From the NCBI GenBank assembly GCA_024227975.1, contig JAAETV010000369.1:1-16688 (forward strand): a DNA stretch of 16,688 bases, in the 5' to 3' direction. This stretch comes from Actinomycetes bacterium (GTDB lineage Bacteria; Actinomycetota; Acidimicrobiia; Acidimicrobiales; SZUA-35). The notes below the pieces were generated by a model. It saw nothing but the letters and a program-made list of their open reading frames with translations. It did not search any database and was not told where the DNA came from. Position numbers and translations under genes: made by a program. Position 1 is the first letter of the stretch. Each line of letters opens with the position of its first letter. Shown here in pieces: positions 7,185 through 14,029 of this stretch.

Positions 7185-8078
7185 TCAGTCGAGACCTTCG
7201 AGGGCTTCAGCCAGGGCCAGGATCCGTCGGGCCTGGGTGAAGTGGGGGACATCAACCATCTGACCCTCGAAACGGAACGCCATCCGCCCGGCGGCCTGCT
7301 CGATCTCCAGCTGGTCGAGCAGGGCTTGGGCTCGGGCGGTGTCTTCGGCTGAGGGGGTGAAGATCTCGTTGATGACGTCGATCTGGTTGGGATGGATGCT
7401 GATCTTGCCCGTGTAGCCGATCCAGGCCCCATCCAGGCAGTCCTGCCGCAAGCCTTCCACGTCGGTGACGTCGGGAAAGACGGTGTCGAGGGGCTGGACA
7501 CCGGCCGCCGTTGCCGACAGCAAGCAGGCGGTTCGGGCGTGTTCGAAGAGGGGGAGGTAGCGGCCGTCGGGACCACGGTTGCGGAGGGCGCCTATGGCGG
7601 CTGAGAGGTCTTCGGCTCCCCACGTCAGGGCATCGACCCGATTGACGCACGGAATGCCGGCGATGTTCTGAAATCCTTGCGGGGTCTCGGTGCCGAGTGC
7701 GATCAGCCGTACCCCTCCTGGCTCGTGGCCGTGCTGTTCCTCCAGCCCGCTGATCATCCGATCGATCAGACGTACCTCGTCACCATTGTGGATCTTCGGG
7801 ATGAGGTAGGAGTCCGGTGGGTTCACCATGGTCGCTTCGAGGTCGGCCCGGAGCCAGGGAGTGTCGAGGGCGTTGACCCGGACCATCCGCTCCTGACGGC
7901 CGAAGTCGACATCGCGCAACCAGCCAGACACGATGGTCCTGGCCTCGTCCTTGCGGTCGGGGGTGACGGCGTCCTCCAAGTCCAGCACGAGGGCATCGGC
8001 CCGGGTGGTGAGGGCCTTGTTGAGCATCTTCTCGTTGGCCCCGGGGACGAAGTGGGAACACCGGCGAATCCTGGTCAT
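7185..8078 (-). CDS. CitE-like C-C lyase (HpcH/HpaI aldolase / citrate lyase beta family)
   Basis: This 297-residue cytoplasmic protein belongs to the CitE-like group of Mg-dependent lyases that cleave or form malyl-, citramalyl- or related beta-hydroxyacyl-CoA esters. Family motifs appear in order: RCSHFVPGANEKML (6-19), ADALVLDLEDAV (27-38), RVNALDT (67-73, substrate-binding Arg67), IPKI (93-96), ALGTETPQG (127-135, metal ligand Glu131), LTWGAEDLSAAIG (151-163, metal ligand Asp157) and GKISIHPNQI (224-233). The length is normal. The ATG at 8078 has no strong ribosome binding site. Downstream of the enoyl-CoA hydratase/isomerase gene on the same strand, with a 97-base gap, it probably works in acyl-CoA or dicarboxylic acid metabolism. 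Which CoA ester it uses cannot be told from sequence alone. Confidence 0.88.
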   Translation of the reverse strand: MTRIRRCSHFVPGANEKMLNKALTTRADALVLDLEDAVTPDRKDEARTIVSGWLRDVDFGRQERMVRVNALDTPWLRADLEATMVNPPDSYLIPKIHNGDEVRLIDRMISGLEEQHGHEPGGVRLIALGTETPQGFQNIAGIPCVNRVDALTWGAEDLSAAIGALRNRGPDGRYLPLFEHARTACLLSATAAGVQPLDTVFPDVTDVEGLRQDCLDGAWIGYTGKISIHPNQIDVINEIFTPSAEDTARAQALLDQLEIEQAAGRMAFRFEGQMVDVPHFTQARRILALAEALEGLD

Positions 8079-8175
8079 CCGATGTGTCTAGCAGCCCGAA
8101 GACCGGGGCTCACGCTGCAACCTCTCTCGGTTCGGTCCCATGTGGCCTCGGGCTGGGCTTCTCAGCCCCCCGGCT
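8079..8175 (-). promoter_or_regulatory. Gap between the enoyl-CoA hydratase and CitE-like genes, with two hairpins
   Basis: On the minus strand, just after the hydratase stop, a 6-bp G/C stem (8150-8155 pairing with 8163-8168, 7-base loop) could form. It has no U tract, so it is at best a weak terminator or an mRNA-stabilising hairpin. A second short stem (AGCCC with GGGCT, about 8092-8110) lies in the leader of the CitE-like gene. The two genes may still be co-transcribed. Confidence 0.3.
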
Positions 8176-8991
8176 TCAGCGGAACTTGGGCTGGCGCTTC
8201 TCCAAGAAGGCGGCGACGGCCTCACCATGATCGGGAGAGCGGAAGGCCTCATTGAGGCTCTTCAGCTCGGCCGCTTGGACCGCGGTCAGGTCGGTCTGCG
8301 AGCCGTTGGCGGTGAGCAGCTGTTTGATCATGCGGAGTGCCGTTGGCGGGTTCTCGGCATAGCTCTCAGCGTGGCCCATGGCCACGTCGACCAGCTCGTC
8401 GTCGGTCGCCACCTTGTCGACGAGTCCCATGGCCAGCGCCTCGCTAGCCGGGACGAGACGCCCCGACAGAGCCAGATCGCTGGCTCCACCCCAACCACAG
8501 CGTTGGACCAGGAAGTGGCTCGAAGCCAGTTCCGGTACCAATCCCATCTTCACGAACCGAGCCGACAGACGAGCCGACTGGGCCGCCACCAGGTAGTCCA
8601 TGGAGAGGGTGAGGGTGAGCCCTACCCCGACCGCCGGCCCGTTCAAGGCCGCCACCATCGGCTTCGATGAACGCACCAACTCGACCCAATCCCGAGCCCG
8701 TTCACCCTGCTCGCCCGACGGTTGGCTGCCACCCTCCGACGAGCCGCCACCGCCGCTGTCTCCGCTGTCTCGGCTGGCGAATTCCGCGCCGATGTCGGCT
8801 CCGGCGCAGAAGGCCCGTCCGGCCCCGGTGAAGACGAAAGCCCCGATGGCATCCGATTGGTTCCCGTCATCGATGGCGTCGACCATCTCCCGGCTCATTC
8901 GACGGGTCCAAGCGTTCAGTTTCTCTGGCCGTGACAGAGTGATCACCCTGATCGGGCCTCGATCCTCAACCTCGATCTGCTCGTAGTTCAT
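8176..8991 (-). CDS. Enoyl-CoA hydratase/isomerase (crotonase) family protein with a Gly/Ser-rich insert
   Basis: This 271-residue protein is a crotonase-fold enzyme acting on acyl-CoA thioesters. Visible motifs are ITLSRPEKLNAW (17-28), the first oxyanion-hole loop AGRAFCAGADIG (57-68), the second SSKPMVAALNGPAVGVGLTL (108-127), and the C-terminal ALRMIKQLL (218-226). The catalytic region reads FVKMGLVPELASS (146-158). It has the short loop seen in PaaG-type isomerases or hydratases, with Glu154 as candidate acid/base, and lacks the first catalytic Glu of classical hydratase at its usual place. Residues 75-98 are an unusual Gly/Ser/Glu-rich insert. The frame starts at TTG 9027, but the ATG at 8991 begins the family fold directly and is preceded by GAGTGGGG. 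The CitE-like gene follows, suggesting a joint acyl-CoA pathway. Whether it is a hydratase or an isomerase is open. Confidence 0.88.
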   Translation of the reverse strand: MNYEQIEVEDRGPIRVITLSRPEKLNAWTRRMSREMVDAIDDGNQSDAIGAFVFTGAGRAFCAGADIGAEFASRDSGDSGGGGSSEGGSQPSGEQGERARDWVELVRSSKPMVAALNGPAVGVGLTLTLSMDYLVAAQSARLSARFVKMGLVPELASSHFLVQRCGWGGASDLALSGRLVPASEALAMGLVDKVATDDELVDVAMGHAESYAENPPTALRMIKQLLTANGSQTDLTAVQAAELKSLNEAFRSPDHGEAVAAFLEKRQPKFR

Positions 8992-9068
8992 ACCCCACTC
9001 TGCCCCACCACCGGCCGCACACGCCAAGAGTGCTCAGCCAAGGGGTGAAGGCCGACATCGCAGGGGGT

Positions 9069-9098
9069 TTGACATCGGCTGATAGATATCGAGATAGT
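9069..9098 (+). promoter_or_regulatory. Sigma-70-type promoter giving a leaderless transcript
   Basis: A perfect TTGACA (9069-9074), an 18-base spacer and GATAGT (9093-9098, four of six TATAAT positions) are followed by only six bases and then the ATG at 9105. Transcription would start at or within a base or so of the start codon, so the hydrolase mRNA is predicted to be leaderless, as is common in actinobacteria. Confidence 0.65.
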
Positions 9099-9104
9099 CG
9101 AGGC

Positions 9105-10688
9105 ATGCGGCGCTCACTCATTGTCGTGTGGGGTTGTGTCACTGCCTTGAGTGCCTGCTCGGCTTCTGAGGTAGTTCAGGACGCGACAACCAGCACTCCT
9201 TCGTCGACGGCGCCAGTGACTACTGCCGTCGAGGACGCGACCACCACCACCGATGTGGTTGCGGTGGCTATGCCGCGCTTCGAGACAGACGACTGCATCA
9301 GCCCTGAGCTCATCTCGCTGTCGCGGTCCAGCACACACGACATCGAGTGCGGCTTCGTGGTCGTGCCTGAGAACCGCGAGGTTCCGGACGGACCGACCGT
9401 GCGCTTGCCGGTAGCGATCGCTCGCACCCGAAGCCCCAACCCGGAGCCTGATCCGGTGATCTACCTGGCCGGTGGGGGCGGCCATGCCCACCTCACCTAC
9501 GCCCACCTCCTACTGGCCTCGGTGGGTGATGCCGTTCTCGAGAAGCGAGACTTCATCCAGTACAACCAACGCGGAGCTCCCGGGACGGAGCCAGTGTTGG
9601 AGTGCGCTGGGTACACAGAATTCCTGTTCTCGCTGGCCGCTCGGCCCGAGGTTGGATCGCTGTGGTCGGTAGAGCATGACGACTACCTGGACGACTGCCG
9701 CCAGACGCTGGCTGGACGGGGTATCGACCTCACTCAATACAACAGTGCAACCAACGCAATCGATGCCCGCGATGTACGCATCGCCCTTGGCTATGAGGAG
9801 GCCAATTACTACGGCACCTCCTATGGCACTCGTCTCGGTCTCGCCCTACTACGTGACCATCCCGAAGGCGTCCGCTCGATCATTCTCGATTCGGTGTATC
9901 CGCCCGAGGCTGGTTACTACAGTGAGTTCGCCCGAAGCTTGGATCGTGCCTTCGGTGAGGTGTTCGACGCATGCACGGCCGACGATGAGTGTGCGGCCGC
10001 CTACCCCGATCTCGAATCCGACTTCCTCGCCACCGTGGATCGCCTCAACGATGAGCCACAGATGGTCAACTCACCCTTCGGACCGGTCTCGGTCGACGGA
10101 GGGATATTCATGGATGCGATGGCGATCTATCTGTATCCGCCTGAGTTGATACCACGGTCCCCTGCGGCCATGGCGACGGTAGCGGCGGGCGATCTCCAGC
10201 CGGTCGAGATGGTCGTTGCCGGAGCGGTCACTTCTCCCGAGATCAGCTGGAACATGTTCTACGCCATGCAGTGTCGAGAGGAGGTCCCGTTCGAAAGCTA
10301 CGAGGAGGCCATGGACGTGGCGGCTGGTCTACCCAGCCAGATCATCTCGCACTATCTCGAGGCATTCACCCGGTTCCACTTCGACATGTGTGCAAGATCG
10401 CTGTCGGGTGCCGCCGACCCAGTTGAGGCCCGAGCCGTTACCTCCGAGATCCCTGCCCTCGTGCTGGCGGGACGTTTCGACCCGGCAACACCCCCGACCT
10501 GGAGTCAGGCCACTGCCGCCTCACTTGGCAACGCCACATACCTGGAGTTCCCGACCCTGGGCCATGGCATCATGCGCTCCAGTCCGTGTGGCTTGGAGAT
10601 CGGTCTGGCCTTCATCGACGACCCCTCGACCACGCCCGACACCGCCTGTATCGAGGAGCTGGAGCCCATCAGTTTCGAGACGAACTGA
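9105..10688 (+). CDS. Secreted alpha/beta hydrolase lipoprotein, S33 tripeptidyl-aminopeptidase-like
   Basis: This 527-residue protein begins with a lipoprotein signal (MRRSLIVVWGCVTALSAC, Cys18), followed by a Thr/Ser-rich linker to about residue 55. The rest is an alpha/beta hydrolase resembling the actinobacterial tripeptidyl-aminopeptidase and proline-iminopeptidase-like exported hydrolases of family S33. The oxyanion region is IYLAGGGGHAH (119-129), the nucleophile elbow is YYGTSYGTRLG (235-245, Ser239), the acid is Asp459 in LAGRFDPATPP, and the base is His487 in PTLGHGIM. The insertion between about 265 and 440 is the cap, and the paired cysteines near the C-terminus fit an extracytoplasmic protein. 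The ATG at 9105 is chosen over the upstream frame start at 9030 because it opens the signal peptide and sits right behind a strong promoter. Peptidase activity on short peptides is the likely role, though an esterase cannot be excluded. Confidence 0.88.
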   Translation: MRRSLIVVWGCVTALSACSASEVVQDATTSTPSSTAPVTTAVEDATTTTDVVAVAMPRFETDDCISPELISLSRSSTHDIECGFVVVPENREVPDGPTVRLPVAIARTRSPNPEPDPVIYLAGGGGHAHLTYAHLLLASVGDAVLEKRDFIQYNQRGAPGTEPVLECAGYTEFLFSLAARPEVGSLWSVEHDDYLDDCRQTLAGRGIDLTQYNSATNAIDARDVRIALGYEEANYYGTSYGTRLGLALLRDHPEGVRSIILDSVYPPEAGYYSEFARSLDRAFGEVFDACTADDECAAAYPDLESDFLATVDRLNDEPQMVNSPFGPVSVDGGIFMDAMAIYLYPPELIPRSPAAMATVAAGDLQPVEMVVAGAVTSPEISWNMFYAMQCREEVPFESYEEAMDVAAGLPSQIISHYLEAFTRFHFDMCARSLSGAADPVEARAVTSEIPALVLAGRFDPATPPTWSQATAASLGNATYLEFPTLGHGIMRSSPCGLEIGLAFIDDPSTTPDTACIEELEPISFETN

Positions 10689-10758
10689 CTCGATCTGTCC
10701 GCTTCACCGACGGCCAGACGAATTCCATCCCTGGAGCGAGGCCAAGCATCGACAGGGG

Positions 10759-10786
10759 TTTACAAGTGTGTTGAACTGAGTAGGAT
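10759..10786 (+). promoter_or_regulatory. Promoter of the pilus operon and its leaderless small gene
   Basis: TTTACA (10759-10764, five of six consensus -35 positions), a 16-base spacer and TAGGAT (10781-10786, four of six -10 positions) are followed by five bases and the ATG at 10792. Spacing and the short distance to the ATG match the promoter at 9069, so the transcript probably starts at about the A of that ATG. The 70 bases between the hydrolase stop and this promoter show no clear terminator. Confidence 0.6.
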
Positions 10787-10791
10787 GCCTC

Positions 10792-10890
10792 ATGAAGGGC
10801 CTCGGGGGGCTCTTCTGGCGGGCGACAAGCTTCATGTTTGCGAACGGTTCGGAAAACCCGGACGCAGTCATGGTCGAAGGCCAAAGCTAG
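10792..10890 (+). CDS. Leaderless 32-residue microprotein at the head of the tad operon
   Basis: A 33-codon frame runs from the ATG at 10792 to the TAG at 10888-10890. The peptide begins MKGLGGLFWRATSFMF and ends ENPDAVMVEGQS, linked by ANGS. It has a short hydrophobic, aromatic N-terminal half and an acidic, polar C-terminal half. About 24 of 31 sense codons after the start end in G or C, like a real gene here and unlike the competing frame through the same bases. A good -35/-10 pair ends five bases upstream, so translation would be leaderless. I recognise no family. It could be a small structural or regulatory protein of the pilus, or a leader peptide that controls the downstream genes. It is below most gene callers' length cutoffs and is easily missed. 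Confidence 0.55.
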   Translation: MKGLGGLFWRATSFMFANGSENPDAVMVEGQS

Positions 10891-10897
10891 GTCGAAG
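10872..10897 (+). repeat. Short direct repeat GGTCGAAG x2
   Basis: GGTCGAAG occurs at 10872-10879 and 10890-10897, spaced 18 bases start to start. It overlaps the end of the small leaderless gene. It could be an operator half-site pair, but eight bases is short enough to be chance. Confidence 0.25.
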
Positions 10898-10937
10898 TTT
10901 TCCTCTCTGTAGGGCAAGTTCAACCGAGGGAAGTGCG

Positions 10938-11063
10938 ATGGCCTCCAGCTACCGCAGTCGTCTAGCGTCAGCCGCCACCCCATCACCGCGGTACAGGTCT
11001 GCATCTGGTTCCAGGGCTGGAGGCAACCACCGATCGGCCGGGATCGATGGACCCGGACGATGA
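10938..11063 (+). CDS. Doubtful 41-residue Ser/Arg-rich frame coupled to the CpaB-like gene
   Basis: An ATG at 10938, preceded by GAGGGAAG at suitable spacing, opens a 41-codon frame whose TGA (11061-11063) overlaps the next gene's ATG (11060) as ATGA. The peptide is Ser, Arg and Gly-rich (MASSYRSRLASAATPS at the start) and has no recognisable domain. Only about 57 percent of its codons end in G or C, lower than the surrounding genes, which argues against a conserved protein. In its favour, the downstream gene lacks a good ribosome binding site, so translation of this frame could serve to load ribosomes onto it. The stretch 10891-10937 between the two small frames holds nothing else I can identify. 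Confidence 0.35.
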   Translation: MASSYRSRLASAATPSPRYRSASGSRAGGNHRSAGIDGPGR

Positions 11064-11788
11064 GGTCAACCATTGATGAGCCGACGTCGAGGGGTGCTGA
11101 TCGTCGGGCATCTCGAGGTCGTGACCAGGGAGCGGTTCGGGCCAGCGCCGGGCTCCCCGTAGGGGTCCGACCGGGAGCGTCGGCCACCCGCCAGCGCCAG
11201 TTGCCCTGGGTCGCCCTTGGCCTTCTCCTCCTGGTGATGTCGATGCTCGGGTTTGCCCTCTGGTCGGTACAACAAGCCAAGCGGACTCCGGTTCTGGTGG
11301 CTGGCGCTGCCATCGAGGCCGGTACCGAGATCGAACGGAGCGACCTGATCCTCGTCTCGGTCGGGGCCGATTCGGGGTTGGAGCTGCTCCAAGCGGGCCA
11401 GGAGGAATTGGTTGTTGGGCGGGTAGCCCGAGGCCCGATCCCGGTGGGTACGCCGTTATCACTGGCCCTCGTCGTCTCTGCTTCGGAGGCCGTGCCCGAG
11501 GGATTGGCCGTCGTCGGGGCTGCCCTGGTGCCGGGTGAGTATCCGACCTCGTCGTTGCGAGCCGGTGATCGGGTCAGGCTGATCAAGACCACACCCGCCA
11601 ATGGCCTTGGCGACGGGGGAGAGGTGACCGAGATCGGAGTGGCAACGGTGTGGACCGTCGAGCCCCTGCTCAGCTCGTCCCAAGAGCTGTTTGTTTCCCT
11701 GCTCGTTCCCGATCACCAGTCGGCCAGCGTTGCTGAGGTAGTGGCCCAGGATCAGCTCCGTCTGGTCCTCATCGGAGCTGACTCGTGA
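11060..11788 (+). CDS. cpaB: CpaB/RcpC-like SAF-domain pilus assembly protein
   Basis: This 242-residue protein has a basic, low-complexity cytoplasmic N-terminus (1-47), one transmembrane helix (about 50-69, PWVALGLLLLVMSMLGFALW) and then an extracytoplasmic SAF domain (76-138). The SAF pattern is visible in TPVLVAGAAIEAGTEIERSD followed by VVGRVARGPIPVGTPLS. Residues 150-240 are beta-rich and end in LRLVLIGADS. CpaB/RcpC proteins help assemble Tad/Flp pili outside the inner membrane. The start is the first in-frame ATG after a stop at 10910; no good ribosome binding site precedes it, and its ATG overlaps the stop of a 41-codon frame. The next gene overlaps by four bases (GTGA). The family call rests on SAF plus topology plus position, since CpaB sequences are poorly conserved. 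Confidence 0.75.
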   Translation: MRSTIDEPTSRGADRRASRGRDQGAVRASAGLPVGVRPGASATRQRQLPWVALGLLLLVMSMLGFALWSVQQAKRTPVLVAGAAIEAGTEIERSDLILVSVGADSGLELLQAGQEELVVGRVARGPIPVGTPLSLALVVSASEAVPEGLAVVGAALVPGEYPTSSLRAGDRVRLIKTTPANGLGDGGEVTEIGVATVWTVEPLLSSSQELFVSLLVPDHQSASVAEVVAQDQLRLVLIGADS

Positions 11789-12711
11789 TCGTCGCCGTCG
11801 CCTCCCGCAAGGCGAGCCCCGGGGTGACAACCCTCACCACCCTGTTGGCCGCCTACTGGCATGAGCCAGGAGCGAGCCGGTTGGTGGTAGAAGCCGACCC
11901 TTCAGGGGGCACGCTGGCTGCCCGCCTCTCGACCGCCCACCGGTTGAGCTGGGATCCAGGCTTGCTCTCACTCTCGACTACTCGCGGCCGGATCGATGCC
12001 GCCGCGCTGGCGTCGGTCAGCCAGCAGATCGACGAGGGCCTCTGGGTGGCGGCCGCCCCTCCCTCTCCCGATCAGGTCTCGGCGAGCCTGGCCCGCATGG
12101 GTGATCAGGGTGCGTCCCAGCTGGCGGCCGCTCCCGACATACGAGCATTCGTCGACTGCGGACGACTGACCACCAGCTCCCCGGCGGCATCTCTTGCCCG
12201 CCGGGCTGCACTCACGATCATCGTGTGCCGGCCCCGCCTCGACGAGGTCCATTCCTTGGCTCCGGCTGTCGTCGAGCTGAACGAAGCCGGGTGCACGCTG
12301 GGCCTCGTCTGTGTTGGCGACGGGCCGTACCCACCGACCGAGGTGGCCAGCACGGTCGGGATCGAGCTGCTCGGGGTGATACCCGTCGACCACCGGGCGG
12401 CCGCTGCGTTCGACAATGATGGTCTGGAGGCTGGCCGGGTGTTCCGTCGCTCAGCCCTGGCCGCCACCCTCCACGAGTTGGCTGGTCTGATCGGGGCCAA
12501 GGTGGCGGGCACCATGGCCCCCAATATCGATTCACGAGCCCCGCACTCCGATCTCCGATGGACCCCAACCGGATCAGCCGCCACCGACGAACCCGCACCA
12601 ACTAGCGGAGACGAGCTGCCCGTGAGCCTGGCTGTGCTGGCCGCCCGTACGGCCCAGGCCCAGTCGGCGGAGGGAGCAGAACGAGTAGCACCGGGGGCCG
12701 GCCGTGAGTGA
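11785..12711 (+). CDS. tadZ: TadZ/CpaE-like protein with a degenerate ParA-type P-loop
   Basis: This 308-residue protein resembles the MinD/ParA-type proteins (CpaE/TadZ) that place the Tad pilus machine in the cell. The N-terminus MIVAVASRKASPGVTTLTTL sits where the deviant Walker A motif KGGxGKT should be, but the invariant Lys before the final Thr is replaced (GVTT), so ATP hydrolysis is doubtful. VVEADPSGG (34-42) matches the Asp-containing second switch of the family, and AFVDCGR (121-127) lies at the Walker B position. Residues after about 250 are Pro/Ala/Glu-rich and probably disordered. It starts at a GTG overlapping the CpaB-like stop and overlaps the TadA start by eight bases. Function is inferred from position and fold; the name is less certain than for TadA-C. 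Confidence 0.7.
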   Translation: MIVAVASRKASPGVTTLTTLLAAYWHEPGASRLVVEADPSGGTLAARLSTAHRLSWDPGLLSLSTTRGRIDAAALASVSQQIDEGLWVAAAPPSPDQVSASLARMGDQGASQLAAAPDIRAFVDCGRLTTSSPAASLARRAALTIIVCRPRLDEVHSLAPAVVELNEAGCTLGLVCVGDGPYPPTEVASTVGIELLGVIPVDHRAAAAFDNDGLEAGRVFRRSALAATLHELAGLIGAKVAGTMAPNIDSRAPHSDLRWTPTGSAATDEPAPTSGDELPVSLAVLAARTAQAQSAEGAERVAPGAGRE

Positions 12712-14029
12712 TCTGCGACCCTTCACCACCGAAGTCCGAACCATGGTCGGGCGTGACCTTTCCGACTGGGAGGCTGAGCAGACGGCCGAACGCGGCTTCA
12801 CCCCGTCGGCCGAGGAGGCGGAGGTCTGGGGCGACCAAGCCATCGTCCGCGCCGTCGAGGTTGTTTCCCGCCGCCGGTTGGCCCGAGGCCAGGCCGCCCT
12901 GTCGGAGGCCGAGGAAGACACCGTCATCGCCGCCGTCAGATCGTGGGTCTTCGGCCATGGCGTACTCGACGCCCTTCTGGCCGACAATGACAACGAGAAC
13001 ATCGTGGCCAATGGCTATGACAATGTCACCCTGACCAAGGTCGGGGGTCTTCGGGTTCCTGGCCCGCCCTTGGCCGACTCCGAGGAGGAGTTCGAGCACC
13101 TCATCCGCCGTTGGGCCGCAACCGAAGGCAAGACCGAGCGCCGCTTCGACGACAGCCAGCCCTACCTCGACCTCCGCCTCCCTGACGGAAGTCGGCTCCA
13201 CGCCATCAAGGGGGTCACATCTCGGCTGTGTGTTTCGATCCGCAAGCACCGCCATCTCACCATCTCCCTCGATGAGCTCTTTCGCCTCGGCACTATCGAG
13301 TCGTCCTTGGCACACACCCTGGCCTGCGCCATCAGGCCTCCCCTTCCCTGCTCGATCCTGGTGGCCGGTGGCACCGATACCGGCAAGACCACATTCGCCC
13401 GAGGCCTGATCTCCGAGATCCCGGTGGCAGAGCGCCTGATCGTGATCGAGGACAATGCCGAGCTTGGCCTGGAGTTCGACTCAGAACGGGCGTCCCATGT
13501 CGTCGAGATGGAGGTGCGGCAGCCCAATATCGAGGGTGTCGGCGGCATCGGAATGGACGTTCTCGGTCGCCAAGCCCTGCGGATGCGACCCGACCGTCTC
13601 ATCATCGGCGAGTGCCGATCGGGCTATGAGGTCCGCACCATGTTGGAGGCCATGAACTCCGGCCACGAGGGATCGCTCACCACCATTCACGCCGACTCCT
13701 CACGCTCGGCCCTGACCAAGATGCAGACCTACGCCCTCACCGGCTCTGACTCGCTCAGCATGGAAGCCTCAGCCAGCCTCATCAGCCTGGTCCTCCATCT
13801 CGTTGTCCACCTTCGCAAGCTCCCCGACGGGACCAGGGTGGTTTCCTCGGTCCGCGAGATCACCGGCTCCAAAGGCGATCAGATCCACTCCAACGAGGTC
13901 TACACCTCCTATGACGATGCCGGTCCCGCCGTCCCTACCAGCGCCGGGTTCACCCCCCGCCTCCTCGAACGGCTCCGGGCTTCGGGCTACGACCACACTG
14001 TCTCGCTCAACGGGATGGAGTACCGCTGA
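12704..14029 (+). CDS. tadA: TadA/CpaF-type pilus assembly ATPase
   Basis: This 441-residue hexameric secretion ATPase would power Tad pilus assembly from the cytoplasmic face of the membrane. An N-terminal helical region (1-100) is followed by the CpaF N-domain (NENIVANGYDNVTL, 97-110) and the RecA-like motor. Motifs are Walker A GGTDTGKTT (222-230), the Asp box LIVIEDNAEL (245-254), Walker B in RPDRLIIGECR (295-305) and the His box GHEGSLTTIHADS (320-332). Two positions are unusual: Asp in GGTDTGKT where most members have Gly, and CRSGYE where VRGPE is usual. It starts at a GTG inside the end of the preceding gene and its TGA shares one base with the TadB ATG. Length and motif order are normal, so it should be active. 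Confidence 0.95.
   Translation: MSDLRPFTTEVRTMVGRDLSDWEAEQTAERGFTPSAEEAEVWGDQAIVRAVEVVSRRRLARGQAALSEAEEDTVIAAVRSWVFGHGVLDALLADNDNENIVANGYDNVTLTKVGGLRVPGPPLADSEEEFEHLIRRWAATEGKTERRFDDSQPYLDLRLPDGSRLHAIKGVTSRLCVSIRKHRHLTISLDELFRLGTIESSLAHTLACAIRPPLPCSILVAGGTDTGKTTFARGLISEIPVAERLIVIEDNAELGLEFDSERASHVVEMEVRQPNIEGVGGIGMDVLGRQALRMRPDRLIIGECRSGYEVRTMLEAMNSGHEGSLTTIHADSSRSALTKMQTYALTGSDSLSMEASASLISLVLHLVVHLRKLPDGTRVVSSVREITGSKGDQIHSNEVYTSYDDAGPAVPTSAGFTPRLLERLRASGYDHTVSLNGMEYR

Noticed and set aside
10840..10900. Possible cyclic-di-GMP (GEMM-I) riboswitch before the pilus operon
   Set aside because: GGACGCA and CAAAGC fragments are present, but the conserved GACGCAAAGCC core and the GGTAGC-type receptor are missing, and the stretch reads better as the 32-codon gene.
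10669..11601. 310-codon minus-strand frame across the operon head
   Set aside because: Composition is Arg/Pro/Ser-rich without domains, and it opposes a plus-strand promoter and the SAF-domain gene.
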